Counted from the stretch's first letter, positions 1 through 5,187 are shown. The stretch: DNA of 5,465 nucleotides from Dehalococcoidia bacterium UBA5627 (GCA_002421585.1 DIKD01000053.1:1-5465); one strand, 5' to 3'. Translations and numbers: made by a program. The notes: a model not told the origin generated them from the letters alone.

Positions 1-23
1 TGATTATGGTAGATAAAACTACA

Positions 24-88
24 CTTCCTTGCTGAACGGGCAAAGAACACTTAATTCTATGTTAAAACAGAGGCAAGTGTCAAGGAAG
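24..88. repeat. 8-bp inverted repeat flanking a promoter
   Basis: CTTCCTTG at 24-31 is the exact reverse complement of CAAGGAAG at 81-88, with 49 bases between them. The loop is too long for a simple terminator hairpin and there is no adjoining T-run in the right place. The arms bracket the leftward promoter at 54-83, so a pair of operator half-sites is the most useful reading. An 8-bp match can occur by chance. Confidence 0.3.
54..83 (-). promoter_or_regulatory. Leftward sigma70-type promoter at the left edge
   Basis: On the minus strand a perfect TTGACA (78-83) is followed after 18 bases by TAGAAT (54-59), which matches five of six bases of TATAAT. It would start transcription near position 47 and run out of the window, so the gene it serves is not visible. 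The -35 box overlaps one arm of an 8-bp inverted repeat (CTTCCTTG 24-31, CAAGGAAG 81-88) whose other arm lies just downstream of the expected start site. That arrangement would suit a repressor bound at two sites, but this is inference. Confidence 0.5.
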
Positions 89-127
89 GTGCGATTTTTA
101 TCATCATTCCTTTATCCGACATAATCT

Positions 128-337
128 TTAATCATAGACGGCTAGTATCACGGCGTCCTTGGAATTATACCCGTCGTAAAAGAGCACGGCGACCTGTCTT
201 CCGCCAATCATTGCGGCAGAGGGGATGTTGTTTGCTACGGTGACTTTTTCCATCGGGGTTTTATAACTGCCGCTAAGCATTATAGAGGCTGTATAGTCTG
301 TTAAGTTGAAACTTTTAAGAACGGCTTTCTCTATCAT
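128..337 (-). CDS. Small beta-rich phage protein, possible OB-fold tail-tip component
   Basis: This 69-residue protein is the last recognisable gene of the leftward phage row. It starts 16 bases after the large tail gene stops, and AAAGGAG lies 8 bases before its ATG, so the two are almost certainly co-transcribed. The sequence is short beta strands with an IPSAAMIGGRQVAVLF centre and a DAVILAVYD end. The layout 'Ile-Pro, Met, Gly-Gly, then a hydrophobic strand, then a valine-rich last strand' resembles the OB-fold of phage spike and baseplate-needle proteins (gp5/gpV/VgrG type). It lacks the triple-helix needle and any lysozyme domain. There is no signal peptide or membrane segment. A structural role at the tail tip next to the hub-like protein is inference from fold pattern and position. 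That the gene is real is much more certain than its function. Confidence 0.75.
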   Translation of the reverse strand: MIEKAVLKSFNLTDYTASIMLSGSYKTPMEKVTVANNIPSAAMIGGRQVAVLFYDGYNSKDAVILAVYD

Positions 338-353
338 TAAAATAACTCCTTTA

Positions 354-2354
354 TTAAACCTTACCCAGCAGCAGCGTCTGCAGATATTTCCCGCAGGCGG
401 GCTGAAAAAAAGTGTTTATGCCGATAACGCGCCTTTGTTCATTGACAAATCCTGCCTTGCTGTCGCTGATGTTGATAACGTCATAGACCTGCTGTGCGCA
501 GTTGGGGTGTATTTCGATATACCCCGAGGTAGATACCCTCCTGTATTTTTGCAGTATGGATTCTCCCCGGCTACTTGCCTCATCGACAGAGCCTATATTC
601 ACATCCTCAACCGACACAAAGCGTTCATAACTGTTTGCAATGTCATCATAGTCGAAACAATTAGCAATTATCGGCAGGCTGTTAATACTGTCAAAACCTT
701 CAATGCGGATGTGATTGTAATCGAGAGCTTCGGTTGTGTATGCAGCCTGCAGAACAGGATGAATCCCGTCAGTCTGCGGTGCGCAGTAGCAGTATACCGG
801 CATATCATACGGCAGGGGATTTACCAGATAAGCGGTATCACCTTCTATAAAAAGCAGCTCAGGCACCAACGAAAGCAATTTTTTAACAATTCTGTCTCCT
901 TTCATTCCCGGATTGATATTAAAGTCCGGACAGGTATTTTCGATAGTTTCCGAAGCTGAAATTATATCCAGCCTCAATCCGGCTCTTGCCAGTATGAAAG
1001 CGAGTATATCCTTAATGCTTTTTTCTTCCGAATCCCCATTCCAGCGGAATTGCTGTTTTGCCGTCCAGCGACTGATGTTCTCCCAACCGTTAACCGTATA
1101 TAAAACCAGTTTTGTCGAGCCGTTCGAATTAACGTACTCATAGGCTTGCAGGGTATACGATTGTCCTTCGCATACTTCGTACCCGTTTTCGGTTACATGA
1201 CCGGGGCTGAAGTTCAGCCTGCAGCCGATATCAAGCGGGGGCGGTAGGGAGGTGAATTTGGCATTATCGTTTGCTAGTTCGAAGGTTAAACTGCTTTCTG
1301 TTCCCATTGTTTCCTGTTTTAATGAAAGAATATCGCTTGAAAGGTCCAGTTTTATTTCGGTAAGCGGCGCTCTCCAAACACCGTTTGCACAGGATAACCA
1401 GCAATACTTTGCATCGTGTGCTATCGCCAAACCGTATTCAGATGACAGATTGAAAGGCTGCGGCTCGAGCCATAGGTTATCGGTAAAGTCGCCTATGGTA
1501 TGGGTGGAAAAAGGCTGCGAATAAGCCTCGCTACCGCTGTAATTTTCGATATAGAAACACCTGATAACATCGGGTTTGTCTAAGAAAGCATGTCGGTAGC
1601 TGAAATTACCGTCGTAAGGAGCCTCGGCGATTGTTCGCAGTTCTCCCCAGCTGCCGGCAGGCAGGTTGCCGCCGTCTCCGTAGATAATGCTCCATAACCT
1701 GAAGTTACCGCCCGAGTCTTTTCCGGTAACAAACAGGTTCCAGTCGTCATCGTAAACAGCCGATACACCCGAAAGACTGCCGGTGCTTTTGTCCCAGGCG
1801 GATTTTGTCTGCCACTGCCCGTTAACCTGCTTTTTAACGTAAAGAGTAGACTGGTCGGCAAAGAACAGCGCTAAATCGCCGTTTGGCTTGTAGGATGCGC
1901 AGATGCCGTTGATAGCGGTAGTCGGGGAATAGTCAACAAGCTGTACACCCGACCACGTCGCTCCGCAGTCGCTGCTAACCACGCATTGTATCTTGCGGTC
2001 GCTTTTTATCCAGAATATAGAAACGGTTGCTCCGAATGAGGCGGCGGCAACGATTACCGCATTATACTGGTTGGTATAAGTCCAATGGTCGAAAGCGGAA
2101 TCTTCTCCCGGGTTTACAATGCGCTGGATATACAATTTGCGGGAATCGGACGGAGGCGAGATTCTTGCCCGCATTAAAGAGCCGTCTGCGGCTGTTGTCA
2201 AGGTATGAAAGTATTCCTCTTCGTTTCCGCTGTACAGTCTTTCCCAATCCAGTCTTGTAACTCCGTTTATCTTATTTTGAGCATCCAGTTTAATGTAAGG
2301 AATATGGCTTGCTTGTTTCTGTATTTTAAGCAGGGTATCGGAAATATTTCTCAT
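354..2354 (-). CDS. Phage tail protein: Asp-box (BNR-like) region fused to baseplate-hub-like C-terminus
   Basis: A 666-residue protein. I chose the ATG at 2354 because GAAAGGAG lies about 13 bases upstream and the gene then begins 5 bases after the preceding stop. A longer in-frame start at 2558 would overlap the whole upstream membrane-protein gene. Residues 1-90 form a charged N-terminal region. Residues 95-330 are repeated strands with a perfect Asp-box, SSDCGATW (127-134), followed by blade-like stretches such as YKPNGDLALFFAD and YDDDWNLFVTG, as in sialidase/BNR beta-propellers. Residues about 335-666 look like the tail hub or Tal-type baseplate proteins: alternating strands, a helical section (SIKDILAFILARAGL), 'LLFIEGDTAYLVNP', and a last segment with 'YDVINISDSKAG'. 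The catalytic arginine triad of true sialidases is not evident, so glycan or surface binding is likelier than hydrolysis. It would sit at the tail tip with the 69-residue protein. A tail role is well supported; the exact fold is inferred. Confidence 0.8.
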   Translation of the reverse strand: MRNISDTLLKIQKQASHIPYIKLDAQNKINGVTRLDWERLYSGNEEEYFHTLTTAADGSLMRARISPPSDSRKLYIQRIVNPGEDSAFDHWTYTNQYNAVIVAAASFGATVSIFWIKSDRKIQCVVSSDCGATWSGVQLVDYSPTTAINGICASYKPNGDLALFFADQSTLYVKKQVNGQWQTKSAWDKSTGSLSGVSAVYDDDWNLFVTGKDSGGNFRLWSIIYGDGGNLPAGSWGELRTIAEAPYDGNFSYRHAFLDKPDVIRCFYIENYSGSEAYSQPFSTHTIGDFTDNLWLEPQPFNLSSEYGLAIAHDAKYCWLSCANGVWRAPLTEIKLDLSSDILSLKQETMGTESSLTFELANDNAKFTSLPPPLDIGCRLNFSPGHVTENGYEVCEGQSYTLQAYEYVNSNGSTKLVLYTVNGWENISRWTAKQQFRWNGDSEEKSIKDILAFILARAGLRLDIISASETIENTCPDFNINPGMKGDRIVKKLLSLVPELLFIEGDTAYLVNPLPYDMPVYCYCAPQTDGIHPVLQAAYTTEALDYNHIRIEGFDSINSLPIIANCFDYDDIANSYERFVSVEDVNIGSVDEASSRGESILQKYRRVSTSGYIEIHPNCAQQVYDVINISDSKAGFVNEQRRVIGINTFFQPACGKYLQTLLLGKV

Positions 2355-2359
2355 CTTAC

Positions 2360-2602
2360 TTACTCGTCTCCTTTCTGGTTCGGGATATATTCTTTCCCCC
2401 AAAAGAGGTGCCCGGCTATGTACCCGCATGTAAATGTCAGAAATAACCACAGCAGATGAGGCCATAACCAGTGCCCCAGCAGCGCTCCGACCGCCATCAG
2501 CGCAATGATGCATAATCCTTCGTATTTGTGCCAGACATCGCGCATTATATATGTCCACGGTCTGCCGCCGATTACTTTCCAGAGGGTTTTATAGATGTTC
2601 AT
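2360..2602 (-). CDS. Small phage-associated membrane protein (two helices)
   Basis: An 80-residue protein with a basic, aromatic N-terminus (TLWKVIGGRPWTYIMRDVWH) and two hydrophobic helices at about residues 30-48 and 50-67, separated by a short turn (WLWPHL). A polar tail ends KGDE. Two-helix proteins of this size next to tail genes are often holins, but there is no endolysin gene in view and the tryptophan-rich first quarter is not typical of one, so I do not call it a holin. The start has only a modest ribosome site (AAGGA, 10 bases upstream). The last codons contain the ribosome site of the downstream tail gene, only 5 bases away, which indicates tight co-translation with that gene. The function is not recognised. 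Confidence 0.7.
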   Translation of the reverse strand: MNIYKTLWKVIGGRPWTYIMRDVWHKYEGLCIIALMAVGALLGHWLWPHLLWLFLTFTCGYIAGHLFWGKEYIPNQKGDE

Positions 2603-2625
2603 AATAATAGTATCCTTAAGTTTTG

Positions 2626-2655
2626 TTGTTTATTCTTACGGTTTTTGTATATAAT
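2626..2655 (+). promoter_or_regulatory. Rightward promoter for the small membrane-protein gene
   Basis: A perfect TATAAT (2650-2655) is preceded after 18 bases by a weak -35 box, TTGTTT (2626-2631). The start site would lie near 2662, giving a leader of about 70 bases before the ATG at 2733. It lies in the 130-base gap between two genes that point away from each other and is the only obvious promoter there for the plus-strand gene. Confidence 0.45.
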
Positions 2656-2732
2656 GCTGCTTAGCCGTTCTTATCGGGAAGCTCTCGAAAACAGGTTGTA
2701 ATTTTCTGCATGTGTAAAAGGAGGTTGGCAGT

Positions 2733-2972
2733 ATGTTGTATTTTGGATTTGCGTTGATATTTGCCGGTTGGGGGGCGCAGATATATCAGGTATTATTAAA
2801 AAAGGACCGAACGGTTAACATATTGCTGCCTGTCTTTTACGGTATAGGAAGCCTGCTGTTATTTATCGACAGTTTTATGGGTGGAGATGCGATAACCGGA
2901 TTATTAAACGTGCTCTGCGGTATACTGGCAATAATACTGATTGCCGTACTGATTACCACCAGAAAAATATAA
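2733..2972 (+). CDS. Small three-helix membrane protein, opposite to the phage genes
   Basis: A 79-residue, very hydrophobic protein with three predicted helices at about residues 3-21, 29-47 and 53-76, a KKDR loop after the first, a short FMGGDA loop after the second, and a basic TTRKI end, which suggests a cytoplasmic C-terminus. The start is secure: AGGAGG sits 8 bases before the ATG. It is the only plus-strand gene inside the row of leftward phage genes, has its own TATAAT promoter, and ends 11 bases from the convergent end of the connector gene with no clear hairpin terminator between them. This is the usual arrangement of a 'moron', an independently transcribed cargo gene in a prophage. 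I recognise no family; superinfection exclusion or another host-membrane role would be a guess. Confidence 0.75.
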   Translation: MLYFGFALIFAGWGAQIYQVLLKKDRTVNILLPVFYGIGSLLLFIDSFMGGDAITGLLNVLCGILAIILIAVLITTRKI

Positions 2973-2983
2973 GCAGCAACAGG

Positions 2984-3619
2984 TTATTCGGGCTCTTGTA
3001 CCGATGTTTTGGAAACAGGCAGCCGATAAGGTTTATATAACCGGTTTATGCGTATGCTGTTTTTACGTCCCGCTCTTTTCAGTTCACATCTGAAATAGTC
3101 GATTTTCATTTTCCCCCAGCGTAAAAAATCTGCGGGCGTGCCGCTGCCACCTATATTGACCCGGTTTACGGAATAGGCCGCCCATTCGATGGCGGCATAG
3201 CCGCAGGCGCCGCAAATTACCGGCTCTTCAAGATGAGACGGAATGCTGGAGCCTGAATCGTTGAGAGTATGCGCCTTTTCGTAGTAAATGCAGGCATTTC
3301 CACCCGCAGGTATTCCGCCGTCGATTAGCGTCAGAGTGTTTTTCCAGATAGAAAACCGCCGGTAGCGCTTCGGTAACATATTCAGCGGGTATTCCACAGC
3401 GCATATCGAAATAATGTCCGTAATATCAGATATATCCAACGCCCTTGAGCCGGTATTCGTGGAGATAACAGCGGTCTGCTGTGCCGGAACGGCTTCGGAA
3501 AGGTCGCTTACGGCATGCAAAATGTGCCTGTCCAGTGCATCGTCGCTCCAGCGGTAATTATTTTGGTCTTCATCGTGCAGGTCGCACCTTAAAAGCGTTC
3601 TTATTTCGTTTAATGTCAT
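2984..3619 (-). CDS. Phage head-tail connector/adaptor-like protein
   Basis: A 211-residue protein. The ATG at 3619 is preferred because AAAGGAGG lies 5 bases upstream; the open frame runs on to 3763, but that extension is repeat-derived DNA. The N-terminus (MTLNEIRTLLRCDL, then YRWSDDALDRHILHAVSDLSEAVP at about 22-45) has the layout of phage adaptor proteins of the gp6/gp4-like type, in which 'W-[ST]-D-[DE]-x-L' starts a helix of a small helical bundle. The middle is beta-rich (residues 47-117), and a second helical part (CGACGYAAIEWAAYSVNRV, then FLRWGKMKIDYFRCELKR) completes the pattern. Such proteins form the ring between portal and tail. The position just downstream of the capsid fragment fits the usual head-module order. 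The last 30 residues are basic and probably disordered. The assignment rests on pattern and context, not on an identified domain. Confidence 0.75.
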   Translation of the reverse strand: MTLNEIRTLLRCDLHDEDQNNYRWSDDALDRHILHAVSDLSEAVPAQQTAVISTNTGSRALDISDITDIISICAVEYPLNMLPKRYRRFSIWKNTLTLIDGGIPAGGNACIYYEKAHTLNDSGSSIPSHLEEPVICGACGYAAIEWAAYSVNRVNIGGSGTPADFLRWGKMKIDYFRCELKRAGRKNSIRINRLYKPYRLPVSKTSVQEPE

Positions 3620-3664
3620 AATACCTCCTTTATTAACCGTCTTTGCGAAGACGCCCTCGCCATT

Positions 3665-3734
3665 GTCATTCTGAGTTCGCACGTTAGCTACGCTAAGTAT
3701 AAATGATGGACGAACGAAGCCCCGATATATCGGG
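3665..3734. repeat. Partial palindromic repeat copy with an internal insertion
   Basis: The right half of the repeat family seen at 3821-3934 recurs here: GTCATTCTGAGTTCG (3665-3679) and TGATGGACGAACGAAG (3704-3719). In the other copy these blocks are adjacent; here 24 extra bases separate them, and those contain a small hairpin, TTAGC-TAC-GCTAA (3684-3696). The copy ends in a perfect 14-bp palindrome, CCCGATATATCGGG (3721-3734). It lies directly upstream of the connector gene. Confidence 0.65.
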
Positions 3735-3790
3735 ATTTCATTACGTTTTACGGAACTCAACATTCGGTATGTAACTGTCTATCATTATCC

Positions 3791-3934
3791 GTTCGCCCCG
3801 AGCCTGCCGGGGGACACGAACGACTTTATTATCTCCCCCCGGATTCTTCGTCCACCCTCTGTGGTCTCAGAATGACACCTGGCATTTTGTCATGCTGAGT
3901 TCGTGATGGACGAACGAAGTATCTGGGGTTGGGG
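3791..3934. repeat. Composite palindromic intergenic repeat, copy A
   Basis: There are two modules. The left one (3791-3822) is an inverted repeat, GTTCG/CGAAC, enclosing CCCC and GGGG arms. The right one (3831-3930) is a long imperfect palindrome: CCCCGGATTCTTCGTCCA and TCTCAGAATGAC on the left pair with GTCATGCTGAG and GGACGAACGAAG-TATCTGGGG on the right. The same two modules in the same order occur at 4604-4787. The motif TCTTCG...CTCAGAATGAC belongs to a kind of small dispersed intergenic repeat found in many bacterial genomes. It codes for nothing visible. Confidence 0.75.
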
Positions 3935-3953
3935 TGGTTATTACGTTATTTGT

Positions 3954-3998
3954 CCCACCCCCCAGATCCTTCTCCCGATAAATCGGGATCAGGATGAC
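3954..3998. repeat. Short divergent repeat copy facing copy A
   Basis: CCCACCCCCCAGAT (3954-3967) is nearly the reverse complement of ATCTGGGGTTGGGGTGG (3921-3937) at the end of copy A, so the two copies face each other and could form a long stem across 3921-3967. It continues CCTTCTCCCGATAAATCGGGATCAGGATGAC in blocks, with CCCGAT/ATCGGG arms at 3974-3987 and the GGATGAC end at 3992-3998. It is a shortened member of the same family, carrying the CCCGAT palindrome seen at 3721-3734. From 3999 to the end of the capsid fragment at 4071 I see nothing further. Confidence 0.55.
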
Positions 3999-4070
3999 AA
4001 TAGGAAGATTACTGTTATGCCGGAGCTTTGACGTCGCCGAGAAACCCCGCAATGACATTCTTTTTTATAT

Positions 4071-4426
4071 TTAGTCCTGTACACCGATTAAAGCGGCTGC
4101 CTTGACGGATGAAAAGAGCGCCATCGAGCAGTACCACTTGACGCGGGTGCGCGAGGCGTCCTTGTTCTCCAGTTGCCCGATCGGTTCGACCTGTAAAAAT
4201 CCGGGGCTGGAAAGGCCGCACAGCGCGCCTTCTCCGAACTGGATGGCATAGATGGCGGAACACTCTCCGCCGGTAGTAGCGGTTTCCACGCCGTCGGCTA
4301 CTATATGAGTATCCAGAATCCAGTCATTGACGCCGATGGGGATGCTGTCCCAGAGCTGGATAAAATTACCCCATTTATCGCGGTCGGTTGCCAGCATACT
4401 GCCGTTTCCCCTTACCAGCGAATTGA
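4071..4426 (-). pseudogene. HK97-type major capsid protein, C-terminal fragment
   Basis: About 118 residues remain, from NSLVRGNGSMLATDRDKWG to VKAAALIGVQD. The pattern is that of HK97-fold major capsid proteins of siphophages: a segment after the spine helix, 'IPIGVNDWILDTHIV', the strand 'IYAIQFGEGALCGL', 'VEPIGQLENKDASRTRVKWYCSMALF', and a final 'KAAALIGVQD'. Such proteins are usually 300-400 residues long, so roughly two thirds is missing. The first internal ATG is at 4397 with no ribosome site just upstream; the open frame runs back to a stop at 4509-4511, but beyond 4427 it is inside the IS-like element, where the residues no longer look like capsid. The remnant cannot make a shell. Position fits the head module: the connector gene follows after 451 bases of repeats. 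Family assignment is fairly sure from pattern; the loss is seen directly. Confidence 0.8.
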
Positions 4427-4555
4427 TTGGTTCTACAATATTAAGTGTGAAAAAGGGATTAATTGAAAAGCACCCGTTGACCTCGTAACCTTTGGGTAGT
4501 AAATAAACTCAAAGAAAAGGAGGACCAGACGGGTGCAAGATAATTGTAGAACCAA
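4427..4555. mobile_element. 129-bp MITE-like element, probably derived from an ISL3-like IS
   Basis: A 13-bp perfect inverted repeat, TTGGTTCTACAAT (4427-4439) and ATTGTAGAACCAA (4543-4555), bounds this block. GG...CC (4429-4553, 125 bp) may be the true ends; ends beginning GGTTCT or GGCTCT are usual in the ISL3 family, which is an inference. A second repeat, GCACCCGT (4470-4477) and ACGGGTGC (4529-4536), lies inside. On the plus strand AAAAGGAGG (4514-4522) precedes a GTG (4533) reading V-Q-D-N before it meets the right-hand repeat. That looks like a transposase leader and start joined straight to the other IS end. The 8 flanking bases on each side (4421-4428 and 4554-4561) agree at only five positions, so there is no clean target duplication; an element-linked deletion of the flanking capsid gene would explain this. 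Confidence 0.6.
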
Positions 4556-4582
4556 ATTATCGCTCGTCATATTGCTCCTTTT
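4556..4582 (-). other. Orphan ribosome site and start codon of a disrupted phage gene
   Basis: On the minus strand AAAAGGAG (4575-4582) stands 4 bases before an ATG (4568-4570) that reads M-T-S-D-N and then runs into the terminal repeat of the element at 4555. Translation would stop after 45 codons, inside the element (TAG, 4433-4435). The five codons are the beginning of a phage gene whose body is gone. It may be the capsid gene itself or another head-module gene whose start was brought here by deletion; five codons cannot decide. Confidence 0.45.
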
Positions 4583-4603
4583 GTAATGTTTTTATAAATA
4601 CCC

Positions 4604-4787
4604 GCCGTTATGGTTCGACAGGCTCCCTTCGTCAAGCTCCCTTCGTCAAGCTCAGGACAGGCTCCATGAACGGCTTTATTTACCTCCCCCCGGATTCTTC
4701 GTCCACCCTTTGTGGTCTCAGAATGACATATAAGTAAAGTGCCATGCTGAGTTCGTGGTGGTCGAACGAAGTATCCGGGGCTGGGGG
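4604..4787. repeat. Composite palindromic intergenic repeat, copy B
   Basis: This has the same two-module layout as copy A. The left module (4604-4674) is bounded by GCCGTTATGG and CCATGAACGGC, which are inverted with one extra base, and contains a GACAGGCTC...GAGCTTGAC-type core. The right module (4675-4787) begins CCTCCCCCCGGATTCTTCG, carries TCTCAGAATGAC and CATGCTGAG, and ends CGAACGAAGTATCCGGGG. Compared with copy A, the right modules match closely except for the loop between the two TGAC/CATG arms. The region between the MITE-like element and the HTH gene therefore holds no gene. Confidence 0.75.
4622..4649. repeat. Tandem duplication of 14 bases
   Basis: GCTCCCTTCGTCAA occurs twice head to tail (4622-4635 and 4636-4649) and a third, partial unit, GCTCAGG, follows. 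It lies in the loop of the left module of copy B and is absent from copy A, so it is probably a recent slippage product. Confidence 0.7.
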
Positions 4788-4825
4788 TTAATATTTCAGT
4801 CCACATTCCTTGCAGTACCATAGTT

Positions 4826-5104
4826 TTAACTTTTTTCCTTAAGCGTTCTCTGAATTGTGCGCACGCTCAGGTTAAAAATGGTCGCCAGTTCTTTAACACT
4901 CTTTTTCTCATTGTCGTACAGCCTTAAAATTTCACTGTTCCTCTGCTCTTTGAGAAATTTCCTTCTTCCCCCCGCTTCCTCGAATATGCATCTCGGAAAG
5001 GGGCAGTTCAGGCACGACTCCGCAAATTCACAGCCTTCGTCGCGGTAATGACAGTATTCGGGGAGTAAATCCAGCTCAGCATCCAGTATCGATTCCGTTT
5101 CCAT
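4826..5104 (-). CDS. Cys-rich helix-turn-helix protein, probable phage regulator
   Basis: A 92-residue protein. Residues 18-39 hold five cysteines and a histidine (C18, H19, C25, C31, C34, C39; core CEFAESCLNCPFPRC), which suggests metal binding. A basic stretch, GGRRKFLKEQR (45-55), follows. Residues 57-88 form a helix-turn-helix: EILRLYDNEKKSVKELATIF, then NLSVRTIQRTL as the turn and recognition helix, of the type seen in resolvases and small sigma-like regulators. The ATG at 5104 follows GGAG at 8 bases. It is the first gene of the leftward row, in the position where phages keep a regulator or small terminase. Its promoter carries a LexA-like palindrome. The stop comes just after an A6 run; one base back, the other frame adds a CKEC zinc-ribbon-like tail, so the protein may be cut short. 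DNA binding is well supported, the exact role is not. Confidence 0.75.
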   Translation of the reverse strand: METESILDAELDLLPEYCHYRDEGCEFAESCLNCPFPRCIFEEAGGRRKFLKEQRNSEILRLYDNEKKSVKELATIFNLSVRTIQRTLKEKS

Positions 5105-5157
5105 AACTTACAGCTCCGTTGTCTATTCCTTCAGCTCATATCCTGCCGAGTGATATA

Positions 5158-5187
5158 AAAATAGCACAAATGTTCTAATCAGGTCAA
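5158..5187 (-). promoter_or_regulatory. Promoter of the HTH gene
   Basis: On the minus strand TTGACC (5182-5187, five of six bases) is followed after 18 bases by TATTTT (5158-5163, four of six). Transcription would start near 5151, leaving a leader of about 47 bases before the ATG at 5104. It probably serves the whole leftward phage row, since I see no strong promoter ahead of the later genes. Confidence 0.5.
5163..5176. promoter_or_regulatory. LexA-like operator between the -35 and -10 boxes
   Basis: AGCACAAATGTTCT reads AGAACATTTGTGCT on the minus strand. It is a 14-bp palindrome with one mismatch and fits the GAACNNNNGTTC SOS box of Gram-positive and related bacteria except for one base. 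It fills most of the spacer of the HTH-gene promoter, where a bound repressor would block RNA polymerase. SOS control of a prophage promoter is common; binding here is inferred from this single site. Confidence 0.35.

Noticed and set aside
57..122. 21-codon minus-strand frame M-S-D-K-G-M-M
   Set aside because: It is too short, lacks a ribosome site for its first ATG, and overlaps a promoter; at best a stub.
306..959. 217-codon plus-strand open frame
   Set aside because: It lies entirely antisense to the well-supported tail gene, has no ribosome site, and its composition is that of a reversed coding frame.
2355..2558. 68-codon N-terminal extension of the tail protein
   Set aside because: It overlaps the membrane-protein gene in another frame; the ATG at 2354 has a ribosome site and natural spacing from the upstream stop.
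3620..3763. 48-codon N-terminal extension of the connector protein
   Set aside because: It is translated repeat DNA; the ATG at 3619 has AAAGGAGG at the right distance.
3921..3967. Rho-independent terminator
   Set aside because: The G-rich/C-rich arms could pair, but no T-run follows on either strand and the arms belong to two facing repeat copies.
3867..4263. Minus-strand frames of 63 and 82 codons
   Set aside because: One is translated palindromic repeat and the other is a shadow of the capsid fragment; neither has a ribosome site.
4427..4555. Invertible promoter or phase-variation switch
   Set aside because: The 13-bp inverted repeats would allow inversion, but no recombinase gene or promoter inside the block is evident; an IS remnant explains it better.
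3651..4800. CRISPR array or diversity-generating retroelement
   Set aside because: The repeats are palindromic intergenic copies without regular spacers, and no reverse transcriptase or matching template and variable repeats are present.
4567..4821. 84-codon minus-strand frame after the HTH gene
   Set aside because: It consists almost wholly of composite repeat copy B; only the neighbouring CKEC frame looks protein-like.
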